Source of the DNA: Nemania diffusa | Lineage: Eukaryota > Ascomycota > Sordariomycetes > Xylariales > Xylariaceae | Direction: 5' to 3' | Assembly (NCBI GenBank): GCA_038501195.1 | Contig: JBBPUQ010000001.1 | Coordinates: 3,658,001 to 3,722,000, forward strand | DNA length: 64,000 bases | In this document: positions 1 through 11,600 of the stretch, in pieces | How the letters are laid out: every line of letters begins with the position of its first letter | Position numbering within the stretch: the first letter of the stretch is position 1 | Notes under the pieces: model-generated | The model's database searches: none | What the model saw: only the letters and a program-made list of their open reading frames with translations | Told to the model about the DNA's origin: nothing | Made by a program: the position numbers and the translations under genes

Positions 1-62
1 GCGGCGGCGGCGGCAAGGTCTACAGACAAGGCTACAATACTGAAGTGATCAGGGGTACCTAC

Positions 63-403
63 GTCCACCGCATGGCCAGCGGATATATGCTAGCTGCAGC
101 CTGTATCACACCCCGCAAGACCAGGACATCTTGCTTCGGGTCTTCTACCAGCGATTTCAATGTGTCGAGAACCACGAGCGACAAAGTCTCCTTACTGCTG
201 AGAGGAACGGCAGGCGTAGCGAAGGCTTCCGCCAGAAACTCGGATCCCCATCTTCGAAACTCAACCTGAGAGGAGGGGCCAATAATAGGTAGAGTAGCCT
301 GAATGACCTGCGGGTAATATGAAACATCCTTCAGAACCAGCTTCCGCGCGCCTTCCAGCTGGCGTATCTGGTCGGCAACAGACAGTTGAGGAGCGGCCGC
401 CAT
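63..403 (-). CDS. pta1: Pta1/symplekin-like mRNA cleavage and polyadenylation factor, 5' part
   Basis: This is the N-terminus of a Pta1/symplekin-type scaffold of the nuclear pre-mRNA cleavage and polyadenylation complex. The first exon starts at ATG 403 (MAAAPQLSVADQIRQLEGAR). It continues with the family's helical-repeat signature: a run ending LVLKDVSYYPQ, then LPIIGPSSQVEFRRWGSEFL and SIYPLAMRW. The reading frame hits a stop just after RW, where a GTAGGT donor lies at 62. The gene therefore very probably continues through an intron and off the left edge; pieces before base 20 could not be placed in frame with confidence. Only about 113 residues of a protein that usually has 700-1000 are present. 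Family recognised from memory of conserved motifs; no search was run. Confidence 0.75.
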
Positions 404-2821
404 GATGACAGCATGTGTAGTACTAACTCAAGCTATCCTAGACGACCAACATGGGGAGCAGTAGGGGGTTCGAAAGAGACTACGGCTAGCAACAAAGGGT
501 ATGCGCGGAAGGAGTCACGCTGCGATGATGCTACTTGATATGGCTGGACGGCTCGACGATCGAATGGCCAGTAGGGGAAGGGGGGAGAATTAGGAACAGG
601 GCGCAAGGGACAATGCGCCCGTGCTAGTCGAATGGGTGGTGATCCGTCCAGTTTAATCAATTGATGCCGACAGGTGGGCAGGCAAGGCGAGCTTGCTAGT
701 GGGCTGGAGCAGAGGCTAGGCGTGCGCGTGCGGACGTGGGCGGAGGGCGGCTGTTGCGATGAGGCTGGGTGTTGTTGTTATTCTTGTTCCTAGTCGGTGA
801 TGTCAGTTGGGGAGCAACTCTCTACCTAAGCCACTAGGTGACTTGGGTCATGTCAAAAGCTGCGTCGCATGCACGCGTCTGCGGCACACATTACATTGGG
901 ACTTACCAGTCACCGCAGTGTCACCGCAATCTCTTGTATCGTAGATGATGTGCCAAACCAAACCAAATTATCGATGTGGGGTGATATGACGGCGCTACAA
1001 GCATTACCGTGAAGAGGTGTTGAAAAAGTATGTGAGAGGCATTGTAAAAGAATCGCGGGCTAGACTTGCTCGGAGCTTTGAACGCGAAGAGACAATGAAA
1101 GTTCAGCCAAGGCTGGACTTCACTAGCATATAGGTATGTACCTACTATAGGTAGGTACCATAGGTACCTCTTACTAAGACTTACTTACCTACAGGCTACC
1201 TACTTAAGGTACAGAGTACAGCTGTTTTAATCCTTGGGTGCAGTGGATACCCTAGGTACCTACTGGGAGAGGGGCGATACCCACCAATCACCCTACACCA
1301 CAGGTATTGATATACATAACCTGGATGTACATAGGTATCCCAGACCCGATGAATACTGGCCAGACCCGTTACCTCTATATTAGAAAAGTAGAAATAAAGA
1401 CTTCTAACCTGCTTCGATCGTATCACTCAGGCTTTTCATAGGGATGGACCGCGCGGGACTGGAACTGGGACAGATATCTAGGCGCAGAAGATAATACCTA
1501 CGCGTAAAGATGCTTAGCCATAGCCGTCCCTCAAGTATTTAGGTGACCCGAGACTAGGATGGTGCTTCTTCAATCCACAGGGACCTCTTGTATAAAAGAT
1601 CGCCTGACGCGAGGATAGACGAAAGGTTGGGCACTTGAATTAAGCTCCAATCACCAACGCCAGAAGTTGAAATAAATGGGATCAAGTTGCAACACGGAAA
1701 AGGGTTTAATATCGAAGCTAAGATGGCATTGATAAAAAAAAGTTCACATGAACGATGAACTTGTCAGTCCCAGTCTTCCAATTTCCATGTCCGCCTCATG
1801 CTGGGGGGTTTGTTGTTATCTCTTGCATCAAATAAGAGGGTTAAATTTTACCAACCATAATAGATCAGAATAGAAACAGGCAAATCAAGATTAAGATATC
1901 CCTATTTTAACTACTAGGAATGAAACAACTAATAACATCTAGGGGTCAGTTCGAATCCAGAGAGTTTGATGGAGAGGAATATGCACTTCATTCCTAAGAC
2001 CGTAAATATTTTTATAGTTGGGTTGACTAAATAACCCGCCGTTCCCCCCCTAGCTGTACTTGGTATTCGATGGCTATTACCATTGTCGTTTTCTTATCTT
2101 CCTAGACAGCGTAGTTGCAAATAAGTGTTCCCATCAACAGATCATTTGCAGATGAGTCGAACCTTGTTTGTTTCGCTAGATACGGCACCAAGGGGAAACT
2201 AACGGTTCGTGAAGAAATATGCACCCAGGTAGATATCTACTGTTGTGCGGCACTTATTACGATTTTTGATAACCTCTTAGAAGTTTATTCTTCATATAAT
2301 GAAAACTACTCGACTACCTAGTCACAAAGGGAAGGAGGCTAGTTTGGACTTGGTCTATCTTCACCTAATGTACTCTATATATCGACGCGTTCTGGGGGGT
2401 GATGCTATTTTGGTATCTCGTAGCTTTAAAGTACTATTCATGCTAAGACCCAGGAGATGACACGGGAATGACGAATACTATGAGCCTGTTGAGGAATACT
2501 ATGTGCATACATATAAGACATTATGACTCCTAAACTGCAGGTACGCAGTATACTCTCATACGCAGTCTGCGAGGTACCAATTGACAATATCGCTAGGTAG
2601 GTGGGGTGATCCCAGCTTGAGGCAAAGTGAAAACACGCTAAACCTAATCTGATATATAAGTAGTACAACCACCTAATACCGTAAGTGTAAACGGCAGACG
2701 ACAGTACTAGACCATTCCATCTCCGTCAGATCCAGATAGCATCCGTCAATACCTAGCTCGTGCAATCTTTTCCTGCTGCATTTTCAAAAACAACGCCCGA
2801 CTGGGCAGGAATACCCTCAAG
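404..2821. other. intergenic spacer, no gene seen
   Basis: This is the divergent spacer between Pta1 (-) and Coa3 (+). It holds a run of palindromic TAGGTACC-type words around 1129-1205 and several AT-rich stretches. Short ORFs on both strands show no recognisable protein and no plausible splicing. Promoters for both flanking genes must lie at its two ends, but no specific site could be assigned. Confidence 0.6.
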
Positions 2822-3198
2822 ATGCCACCCGGGTACGCTACAGCTGCTTATTCCGTGTCTGTATTGTCCACGAGTTCTATAAGCTAATAGCAGCCAGATT
2901 CGGAAGTTCTTCCTACTACGATCGCCAGTTCCGACAATCGCCTGCTCTCATCCGAGCCCGAAAGCCTTACCTCTTCAAGAATGCCGTCGTCGGCTCCGCC
3001 GTCGCTGCCTTCGCTATAGGCGTTTGTAAGCCCCCTATAAGTTAATTGTATTGGTCGAATGTATGATATAAGGCACAGAATAGCATACTGATATAGGTTG
3101 TCTGGTGGTTAGACATCTACACTATTCGAGCCATTGGCCAAGACGAGTTCGAGGACGTCAAGGTGCCTAATGCGCCAGTGCAATCCTCTCAAAAGTGA
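2822..3198 (+). CDS. coa3: Coa3, cytochrome c oxidase assembly factor 3 (three exons)
   Basis: This is a small mitochondrial inner-membrane protein needed for Cox1 maturation and translational feedback in cytochrome oxidase assembly (known family role). The model has exons 2822-2832, 2907-3025 and 3113-3198, with introns of 74 and 87 bp. Phases match and the product is 71 residues. The protein begins MPPGSSYYDRQFRQSPALIR, has one predicted membrane segment around AVVGSAVAAFAIGVYIYTI, and then the family signature IRAIGQDEFEDVKVPNAP. This tail, with RQSPALIRARKPYL before the membrane segment, is what identifies Coa3. Neither end is uncertain, because the start codon and stop fit the normal family length. 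The gene is convergent with dep1. Confidence 0.85.
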
Positions 3199-3681
3199 TT
3201 TCCCCGAGGAATGGACATAGTTCCGTGGCGGGATCCAGCGCATAAACAGCAATACATGGTATTTCATTACTTTGTATAATATTTATGGCGGCCTTGAATG
3301 ATGTCGACATATGAGTTGTGAATCAACAGCAACTAGGTGGTATCATGAGCCAACTGAGCCTTCCAACAGTCTACTCCCTTCAAAACGCCATGGGAGGATA
3401 TGTATCTACAGAATTAGCAACCAATGTCGCAATGTACCATAAACAAGGCTGCCGACCTTGTCTCCCTATTAGACAATAAAAATGCGCCCCAAGCTTAGCC
3501 CTAGTAAATCTCCCTAAGCGATCAAATTCCCTCTAACGCCCCATTATCCACCACAGCTTATAACGCCGGATACAAAACAGCAATACGCCTGGTATCAAGA
3601 AGCACAGGATGGCCGTCACCCGCTGTTTATTTAATGCAAAATGCCCCCTCGTTAAACCTGTTTCGTCATCGTCGCTTGGTC
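3199..3681. other. 3' spacer between convergent coa3 and dep1
   Basis: This spacer of 483 bp lies between two convergent stop codons and must contain both 3' UTRs. It is moderately AT-rich. No ORF, repeat or RNA gene was recognised. Confidence 0.5.
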
Positions 3682-5817
3682 TTACGAGTTGACAGCCGTG
3701 GCTCCCGCATAGCTACGAGGATGGCTGTTCTCGCTTGTGCTAGGAGCCGCAGCTGCCCTACCTAGCGTTCTCGTCTGCTCTAGCAGACTCGCCGCGCGTG
3801 TAACTTCAGGCGAGGTGGTCGGTTGCCTAGGTATGCCTTTGGATGGTTTGGCATGACCGTTGAAAGGTTGAGAATCCGATGAAATGGCAAACGGATTCGG
3901 CTGGTTTGAAGCCCGCCGGGGCTCGGCCGATGCGCCTGACAATGCATTGAGATGGGAATCATGGTGGCCTGTATGTTGTCGCTGTAAAAGGTGGGCGTTT
4001 GACGGGTGATTTGGATTAGCCCAGGGGGTCTGTTCAAGGAACTCTGCCCCGGCAGGCCCAATAGCTTCTACGAGCGGTACGCCCCCATAGTCCGCATATA
4101 TTGGTCTGTGTAGCGTCTGCCGTGGTGGGTGATGTCTATTATTCTGGTTCTCACGTATTAGTGGTTCATCAGGTTTTCACAGAAGCAAGAATCTAGCTGA
4201 CTTACACTGATGGCGTCAAAATCGTCTTCTAACTCTTGAACGCTAGCGCCTCGCATGTCGGGAGCGGCGGGCATCCCCTCATGCTTAGCGATCCCCGAAA
4301 GGATCGATACCTCTCGGTTGTACGAGAGGGCATCCCTTACACGCTGGGCCTGACTCTTAGGGAACCGGATACCGTATTCGGGGACATTGTTGGCATTTTT
4401 TCGCCTTTCGTGTTGTATATCGTACCAATGCTGGCCAAGTTCAGCTAATATGGTCTCTCGCGACTCTCTGACTGCTTGGAAGAACTGGGAGTGGATCTGA
4501 GCTCGCCTCGCCACTGCCCATCTTTCTGATGCTTCTATTTTGAGCTCTAGCTCGCGATCCGCTACACGTAGCCTCTCGTCTCTTCGTGCATCAACGCACT
4601 GCATCATTGCGAGGTAGTCCGGGTGTGTTGGGTTGTCGGATCGCAGCATCGCCTCTTCTTTGTTTAGTTGTTCTAACCGCTCCTCATAAAGCCTAGTGAA
4701 TAGTTAGCATTTAGGATTGACAAGCATGGGAGGGCGGGTCCAACTTTTCTCTAAATGTCGCAAATCGTTTCTCGATTCCACTAAGTTGCTCAAAAGCAGC
4801 CCTTTTCCTTTCAACTATGGCGGCAGAGTCAGTGTCTCTGTCCAGGGGAGTTGCCGGTGGCCTTGCCATACGTTCTTCTTCGTTTTTTTGGGCTGCTTCT
4901 GCCTCCTCATCCACATCAACCTCCATATGCTCGTCTTCGCCGGTATGTGCTTCATCTTCCTCGGGGGCTGTCCCATCTAGCGATTCTCCCGTAGGCACAT
5001 CAGCCTCTGCTATTTCGTCGGGACCTTTGAGTTTTCTTGAGCTGCTTCGAGTTTGCTTTCTCATACTGGAGTGGTCTGATTGGACTTGTGGGACAGGTTC
5101 GTCTCGTTCCGGTTCATCATCCCCCACCGTCGTGTCAACAGCTTCGTCAGTAGAGTGCTCGCCGCTGTTAGTATTTAAGGATGGATCGTCTTCATCTACC
5201 ATAGTCGCATCGCCGTCCACTGCCGCTTGATCTGCAATGGGAATGGAATCGGCACGTTTCCGAGGGGGTTGGTCGAGCTCGGGAGCTTCGGTGGGCAATG
5301 AAGCCCGCTTTCGCTTCCTGCTTTCAGCTTCCTGGGTTGCAGCTACCTGTGCCAGTATGTCCAACGTAGGTGACTTTAGCTTTTCTGGGCTTTCTATCGG
5401 TGGCAAAGGGGGACTAGAGGCCATTGAAATATCGTCGTCGGACAAGGGAGTGGCTTGGTGGTCGTTGCTTCGACCTGCTACTTTAGGCCTTAGCCGTAGC
5501 TTACTCGGAGTGCGTTCGTAGACTGTTGCAGCGGCTGACTGGTCGAGGACGACGTCCTTGTGGCGCGTGGTCTGCTGGGGAGTATCGTAGAGACGTTCAG
5601 TCTCAGCTTCAGTGTCGTTCGCGTCAGAGTGGTTGTCGGGAAAGCTAAAGTCGTCATTATTGTTGTTGTTCAGAAGACTATTGTCAGGCAGCTCATCAGG
5701 GTCTTCGTCTTTGTCTTCCACGTCGCTCAAGGGGCTGGAACCGTCCTCGTCTGAAAGTGGTTCAATTTGCGGGGGGGGGATAGAGAGAGGCGGAGGCGCC
5801 GTGTCGCCGGTCGCCAT
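3682..5817 (-). CDS. dep1: Dep1/Sds3-like subunit of the Sin3-Rpd3 histone deacetylase complex
   Basis: Exons are 5817-4745, 4692-4206 and 4149-3682 (introns 52 and 56 bp), giving 675 residues. The start is the ATG at 5817 (MATGDTAPPPLSIPPPQIEP), not the in-frame ATG 19 codons upstream, because the family N-terminus SDEDGSSPLSDVEDKDED follows it. An acidic, low-complexity N-terminal half is followed by the Sds3 domain: FEQLSGIEKRFATFREKLYE across intron 1, then a charged coiled coil through DERLRVADRELELKIEASER and the conserved SQFFQAVRESRETILAELG. The C-terminal third is Pro/Ser-rich and disordered. Sds3-domain proteins bridge Sin3 and the Rpd3 deacetylase in the nucleus. The acidic N-terminus favours Dep1 over Sds3, but the paralogue assignment is less certain than the domain. 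The long antisense ORFs over exon 1 are codon-bias shadows. Confidence 0.85.
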
Positions 5818-6393
5818 GGCGCTGTTGCAAATGTATTTGGGGTTTGGATATCGCAGAATTCGATCAAATGCCACAGATATGGTGTCAAGCCAACCTCATA
5901 GGCGGCTGGGCGGAATCGTAGTGTCGAAGGCGCTGGGTGAACGTTGAGTTTTTAGAGAGCTTGGGAGGGAGAGAAAGAGGTCGGTAAAAAGACGACGAGG
6001 AGCTCAAAGATGGGATCGTGTTTGGCATGAGACAAAAGTATAGCCAATTCAATTATGCGTGACAACTGTGTAGAACTGGTATCTTCAAGGTTTGTTGTGT
6101 AAGTTGCTACTCAGCATGTAGAATGGTGAAGGTGAGCAGAGAGGAAAGAGAGAGACCCGACTGATCACGCTGAGCTCGCTGCAGGAGAAGAAGACCTAAC
6201 CAAAATCCGGCGCATGGGCTGCGCGCCCCAATGACCCCAAGTCGCTTGCTACGTTACGGCATTTGGCGGCCGAGTGTAGGAGAGTCGTTATCGATAAGGT
6301 CGGTACCGCCATACTAATGCAGGGAGCTACCCTATGTAGGTCCTAGCTGTATGTATATATAGAGGCAACAAGGTTCCATCGTATAACTTAATA
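5818..6393. other. upstream region of dep1, no gene seen
   Basis: This is the promoter-side spacer of dep1. It includes a purine-rich GAGAGAAAGAGA-type stretch near 5960 and 6150. No recognisable gene was found. Confidence 0.4.
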
Positions 6394-6569
6394 TCCCTTT
6401 AGGTGCCGACTCGGGACCAGTACTTAAAAAGTGGAAAACCGGGATTATGCATATACCAATCAGAATTTATTCAAACATTATATACTAATCCGATTGGCAT
6501 ATCTGGTTATTTACATAGTCCCGGATTTCCACTTTTTAAGTACTGGTCCCGAGTCGGCACCCAAAGGGA
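6394..6569. mobile_element. MITE 1: fold-back element with TA target duplication
   Basis: The two ends are near-perfect inverted repeats of about 45 bp: TCCCTTTAGGTGCCGACTCG at the left and its complement, ending GGCACCCAAAGGGA, at the right. The arms include a shared AAAAAGTGGAAA block and are flanked by TA on both sides (6392-6393 and 6570-6571). The 176-bp element has an AT-rich centre and no transposase. TA duplication suggests mobilisation by a Tc1/mariner-type transposase (inference). Related copies lie at 31301, 52370 and 63720. The short ORFs inside it are by-products of the palindrome. Confidence 0.9.
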
Positions 6570-7036
6570 TACACCTATTACCGAAAATGTACATTATAGG
6601 ACGGTATAGGTAGACAAACAAAGTAGCTACCTACGTAAAGTTAAATATAAGCGCAAATATGTAGAACGTAAACGTTAGCTATTAAACTAGATCACCGTAA
6701 TATTGCTAATCTTATAGCTCGCCGCAAAGTACCTATGTTAGGCTACAGTGACCAATGGAGCATATATTGAAAAATATCCCTGGATCTCCTACGATATAAG
6801 AAGGGGGTCGCGTAGAGTTGAAAGTATAGGTAACTAGGTACCATATTATCTGACACTTCATTAAAGGTATCTTCAGCCATTAAAGAGCATAGATGCATCA
6901 TTTGATCCGATGGTCATTAAAACAAGGCCCTATGGTGAACTTAGAAATAGAAGCACCAAATACCATTCCAACGCCAATACTCCTGGCTATCATAAAGCCG
7001 AGAATAAGTTGCAACACCTCCTCGCAGATGCTGATT
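6570..7036. other. spacer, no gene seen
   Basis: This is the AT-rich spacer between MITE 1 and the 3' end of the APH-like gene. One short ORF (6910-7104, +) has no recognisable features and overlaps the antisense of the APH gene. Confidence 0.4.
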
Positions 7037-7954
7037 TCATATTTTCGACAATGCAAAGCGTAGAAAAGGATACCAGACCTTCACTTCATCTACCGGGCTC
7101 ATGATTTTAGGCAAGTATTCTTGCTTCCATTCCGGCTCATAATCATGGTAGAAGCGGTCGTCCGGCACACTAATGCGTCGCGCCTTGCAATACTCCCAAT
7201 ATGCAGGATACCATCCAGCCTGGCCCCAGTCGATAATAGCTGCTAGGTTCGAACTGTTTCTTTTTACGAGAATATTGCACGCGACGAGATCGTTATGCGT
7301 AAACACAACAGGTCCGGGATTTGCAATATCGATGTCCAGTGTGTCCTGAAACTGCTTGACTGCATCTACACCTTGGAAAGGACCTATGATTTGGTCTCTC
7401 ATCGTAAAAAAGATATCTGTTAATGGCTGCTTGTGTATACTTCCTAATTCATGGGTTAGTTATTTTAGCTAAGAGTGATATAATATGTTGCATACATCTA
7501 TGCATGCTTGTTACTGACCAATGTAGCAAGTGCCTTCGTCCTGTGTTAAGTTGCGCCACGCAGATACCGCTGACCGCAGTTCGACACAAATAGTCAGCCG
7601 TTCTTGCGTCGTCATGCAAGGCCATCTCTCGCTTAATGGGTCTCCGTCGACTAAAGACATGTATAAGAATGTCTGACCTTGGTCCTGAGCCCACCCAAAC
7701 ACTTCGGGGACATCTACACGGCCTTGTAATTTTTCACGTATCCAGACCTGGGTTTGGCCCTCCGTCACTGTTACGCGAGTTCCGTACTTTACAAAAAGAC
7801 CGAGTGCTTCAATCTTAACGGGCGGCGGCCAATCAAAGCTAACTACATCGCCGTTCTTGCTGTTCTTCTCGTTTAAAGCACGGATCTGAGCCGGTGTCGG
7901 CAATGAAGCGGCTCGTTTCTCGCGGAAGAAACTCGAGGCCAGGAGGGTTTCCAT
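7037..7954 (-). CDS. aminoglycoside phosphotransferase (APH)-family kinase-like protein
   Basis: Exons are 7954-7519 and 7443-7037 with a 75-bp intron (donor GTCAGT, acceptor TTAG), giving 280 residues. The splice restores YIGSIHKQPL, a typical loop of this family. The catalytic loop FTHNDLVACNIL (H195, D197, N202) and the metal-binding IIDWGQAGWYPAYWEY (D217) are intact. An N-lobe with VKYGTRVTVTEGQ precedes them. Fungal genomes carry many such APH-fold kinases of unknown small-molecule or protein substrate; antibiotic resistance should not be inferred. It lies upstream of an AT-rich spacer and in the same orientation as the NLR next to it. Confidence 0.85.
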
Positions 7955-8659
7955 GTTGTTTAAATCGAAGAAAAAGAAAAATCACCGATTTTCTAGATAA
8001 CAAAGAAGAAAACAAGAAAAACGAATGAAGAATCATAAAGTAATAGTTGCCAGGTGATAATCTACCTATATTCCTCAAGCGCCACCCTGTATCTCCGCTA
8101 TTATCTACCAATTGTGATAATGAGTTTTTAATAGATTTGATCCACAGTATTTATTCACCAATAGCCAACAGTCAATAGGCGCTCACGTCCAAACTGGGAC
8201 CAAAGTGTCAGTAGCGCCAGTGTTGCCTCTTCGATTCTTCAAGTAAGCCTTCACTTAGCAAACGACAAATTTTGACCATCCATACCTCGCTATAACAAGG
8301 GTACTAGAAGCGGTGCTTCATGTTGCTAATAAGTAAAACCGGGAACCTGAGATACGTAGTACGCACAGAATAGGTAAATAAACCAACCAGTTTGCATAAA
8401 TAAATGGAAAGTAACCGTTTTCTTTTACTAAAACGGATTAAAATATCCGTTACGCAGTATAGCGTGTTTGGAATACGTGTAAAATAAATAGGTAATCACT
8501 GCATTTGGTTCTATTACCAAATACACTAAATAAATAATCAAGCATTAACTTGTTATTTTTATTTCAAAAAACGAAACTATATTTTACTTGTTACTCACTA
8601 TTTGATTTATAAAGAACGTCCATATCCATCAGGTGTGCTCCCATTTCAGAGTTAGTTGA
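7955..8659. other. AT-rich spacer between APH-like gene and NLR
   Basis: No gene was recognised. The stretch 8390-8610 is strongly AT-rich with several A/T runs, which could mark mutated repeat DNA, but no repeat ends were found. Confidence 0.4.
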
Positions 8660-11600
8660 TTACCTTGTCCAAAATGGTACAATGCTATCAAAATCCTCGC
8701 TAGTAAGACTCTTAACATCCCTTTTGTCGTGAGGGACTAGTTCTGCTCTCAGCCGCCCAGCAACCTTGTATGCGACGTTGGCCTTCTGGATCTTACCGAT
8801 TTGTTCGAGTAGCTGAGCTTTCAAGAATGTTGTCCTTGCAAGTTCCGGCCGGTACACCTTGGGATCATGGCTCCAACTCTTGAGAGCATCATTAATCATG
8901 TTGCTACATGGTGTATTAAAGTCAATATATGTGTCTTCAAATTTGATGGACAGAAATGGCAAAAGACACGCAGAAGATTTGTACTCACATAGCATCGTCG
9001 TAGCGATGGGACCGCATGAGATACTCTGCAAGTTTATGTTTAGATCTTGGGACTTCCCTCTCGCTAGAAGTATCTACAAGCAGTTGATGAGCTTTCAGAT
9101 GAAGCTGATAGGCCTCATCATCACGGCCTTGGAGTGCGCGAAGATTGGCGAGAGTGTATATGACGCGACCGACCCTGGCGGCCACGTTAATTGGAATATT
9201 CCCGGTAGCCTCATCACGCGTGATTATTAATCTATCTGGTGGTATCTCCTTACCTGTGGCTTGATTTCGTCATTCCCTTTTTTTCTGCGAGTTCGACACA
9301 CTCGACAAGCACCTTTTCGGCTAAGTCAAGATCACCTCGCATCACTAGAGCACCTGGGATCAGTTATTGCCATTTTGAGTATTATTTATGAGCATTTTAG
9401 AAGCCTATGGGCACAATGTTCTTTTAAAGAGGATGTTTGTGATCTAGGAGTTGCCAAAACAGGAGGAAACAACACGGAGGCGTACTCACTATATGCCGAC
9501 GCAAAAGTCGCGTCCCTCGAAAGCGGGATGTTGATCCCTATTGCATCTCTAATCTCTCGTTCACGCTTGTAAGCCTCGATCCCTTCGTCTAGCTTGCCAG
9601 CAAGTATATAGCAAAGACCCAGTTCAGCGTACGCAAGCCCTAGCTTCTCATCGATAAAGTCAGGGGCAATGCTCTCGCAGATACGCTTCTGCAGCGCGAA
9701 GAAGGCTTGCTGGTGAGTGCGGGCTTTAGCAAGATCATTATTGCCAGATGAGGTGAGACCTAAACAGAAGTGTATGTCAACAAGCACAGCATCTCTTGCA
9801 TCACCTTCGCTTTCACCTTTCACATTTTGGCAGAGGTCATATGCGAGGTTCCAGAAGCCGTCAGAGTCATGAGTCCGGCCCCTTTCATTCCGATACCTTA
9901 AATATGATTAGTGTCTTGGCTAACAGTAAACTCTATATGGCTTGTAAAACTCACCAGGCTCCTTCATTCAGTAATGCAGCGAGCTGTATCTTGATTCGAT
10001 CGGCACAACACGACGCTAAGTTAAGCCGCTGCTTAAGGACTATGAGGTGGGGGTATAATGCAGCACAAGTAGGGTAACGGTTGACCAAGTAACGCTGATT
10101 ACTTGATTTCTTTTGTAAGAATGGGACAGATTTGGTTGACGGGCCCATCGCCGAAGGCCAATTATTCCACAAAATACCAACGACAACTTCGAAGATTCTA
10201 TCCACGTCAGCCGTGCTCATTGTTGACAAAACGCTGTCTTGTACGAGACGGTGGATCGAGACACGATATTCCGATAAATTGGTCTTGTTTTTGTCACGTT
10301 TGATTAAAGACGATTGCAGAAGCTCTGTACGAGCAGAGCTGAATTGAGTTTTAGTGAGACCGTCTACAGCCAAGACAGCTGCTGCTTCGAATAGGATGCT
10401 CTCTTGTATAGCATCTGGATCTAGGCAGGAGGCTACGCGGATCAGCATGCTCGCGTTTGCGGACAGTTTCTCCAGCGCCCAAACTGTAGCGACACTGTGT
10501 TTATAAGTGTTGCCTCCAGTGTTAAACCTGGTCCCATAGAGTGCCCGTCTTTCCTCCTGATCCTGGTATAGCGAGGAAAATTCGCTTAAGCTTAGATCGT
10601 TCCGACGAATAACTCCTGCCATCTGTGCCAGAGCGAGAGGTAGACCAGCAAGGTCTTTTGAAATGCTCCGTGCCGTTGATTCAGCGTCTTCTTCGGGGCT
10701 TTCTTCAGATTCAGTGAGACGAAGAAGGAGTGCAGCACCATCCTCGTCACTCAGTGGCTCTAGATCAATACCTAGCGAGCGTGTTGAAAAGAGGCGCTTT
10801 GCTAGAGGGTCACGACTAGTAATTAACACGCTGCCAGAACCGTCCGGCCAGTAATCTCCGAGAAGTTTAGGGTCGTCTGCGTTATCGAAGATCATGAGCC
10901 ACGATGCATGGGCTGTCGAGGTAACAGTACCAATGTCTTCATCTCCTTCGGTATCACTCATATATGGATTGGCCAGCCAGCCTTTGAGTATTGATCGAGA
11001 AACCACCTGGCTATGAGTTTCGCTGGCTGTTTCAAGGCCCAACTTAACCGATATACCCTGAAAACACTCATCGAGTTTAGCAACCTCGTCAGCTTGAATC
11101 CAGAATATGGCGTCAAACGAGTTCTTAAACCTTAGAGCGAATTCGATTGCTAGTTCGGTCTTACCGACGCCGCCGAGACCACAGAGTGCAAAATGCCTTA
11201 AATTACGATCGTCGCCTTTGGCGTTTTTGTCGGGCACAAGGGCATCTCGCATTGCGTCCAGGACGCTCTGCCTACCCAAAAATACACGACCTCGGTCGTA
11301 TGAGTCAAGGTACATGCAGGGTAGCTCGAGTTTTCGTCGCATATGGGTCTTCTCTGGGAAATGGGATATGACCTCGTAGTCGGAATCGCTCGATCCGGCA
11401 GCAACGCTCATAGTAGAGTTTGGAGGCGCTCGCAAGGCTATTTTGACGTTTTAGCGCTTAGTATATAATATTGAATAGGAATATGTACGACAGCGTGACT
11501 TACGCGGAATAGTCAAGCACTCACTATCGATCGGGGAGTAGTTAGTAGCAGTGGCATACTTGAACGCCACTGCAGTCATTTAGTTAAATATTATCTTTAT

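Noticed and set aside
1940..1975. GTTCGAATCC-like T-loop word
   Set aside because: Flanking bases do not pair as a T stem, and no D arm or acceptor stem lies at the right distance.
4717..5754. Several long plus-strand ORFs opposite Dep1
   Set aside because: Low-complexity Ser/Val-rich products mirroring the acidic Asp/Glu/Ser-rich sense protein; no start context or splicing, and the minus strand has a clear family match.
6403..6613. Two plus ORFs of about 60-68 residues
   Set aside because: They read through the two arms of the palindromic MITE.
7037..7954. APH-like gene as an antibiotic-resistance determinant
   Set aside because: Fungal genomes carry many APH-fold kinases of unknown substrate; nothing here points to a drug substrate.
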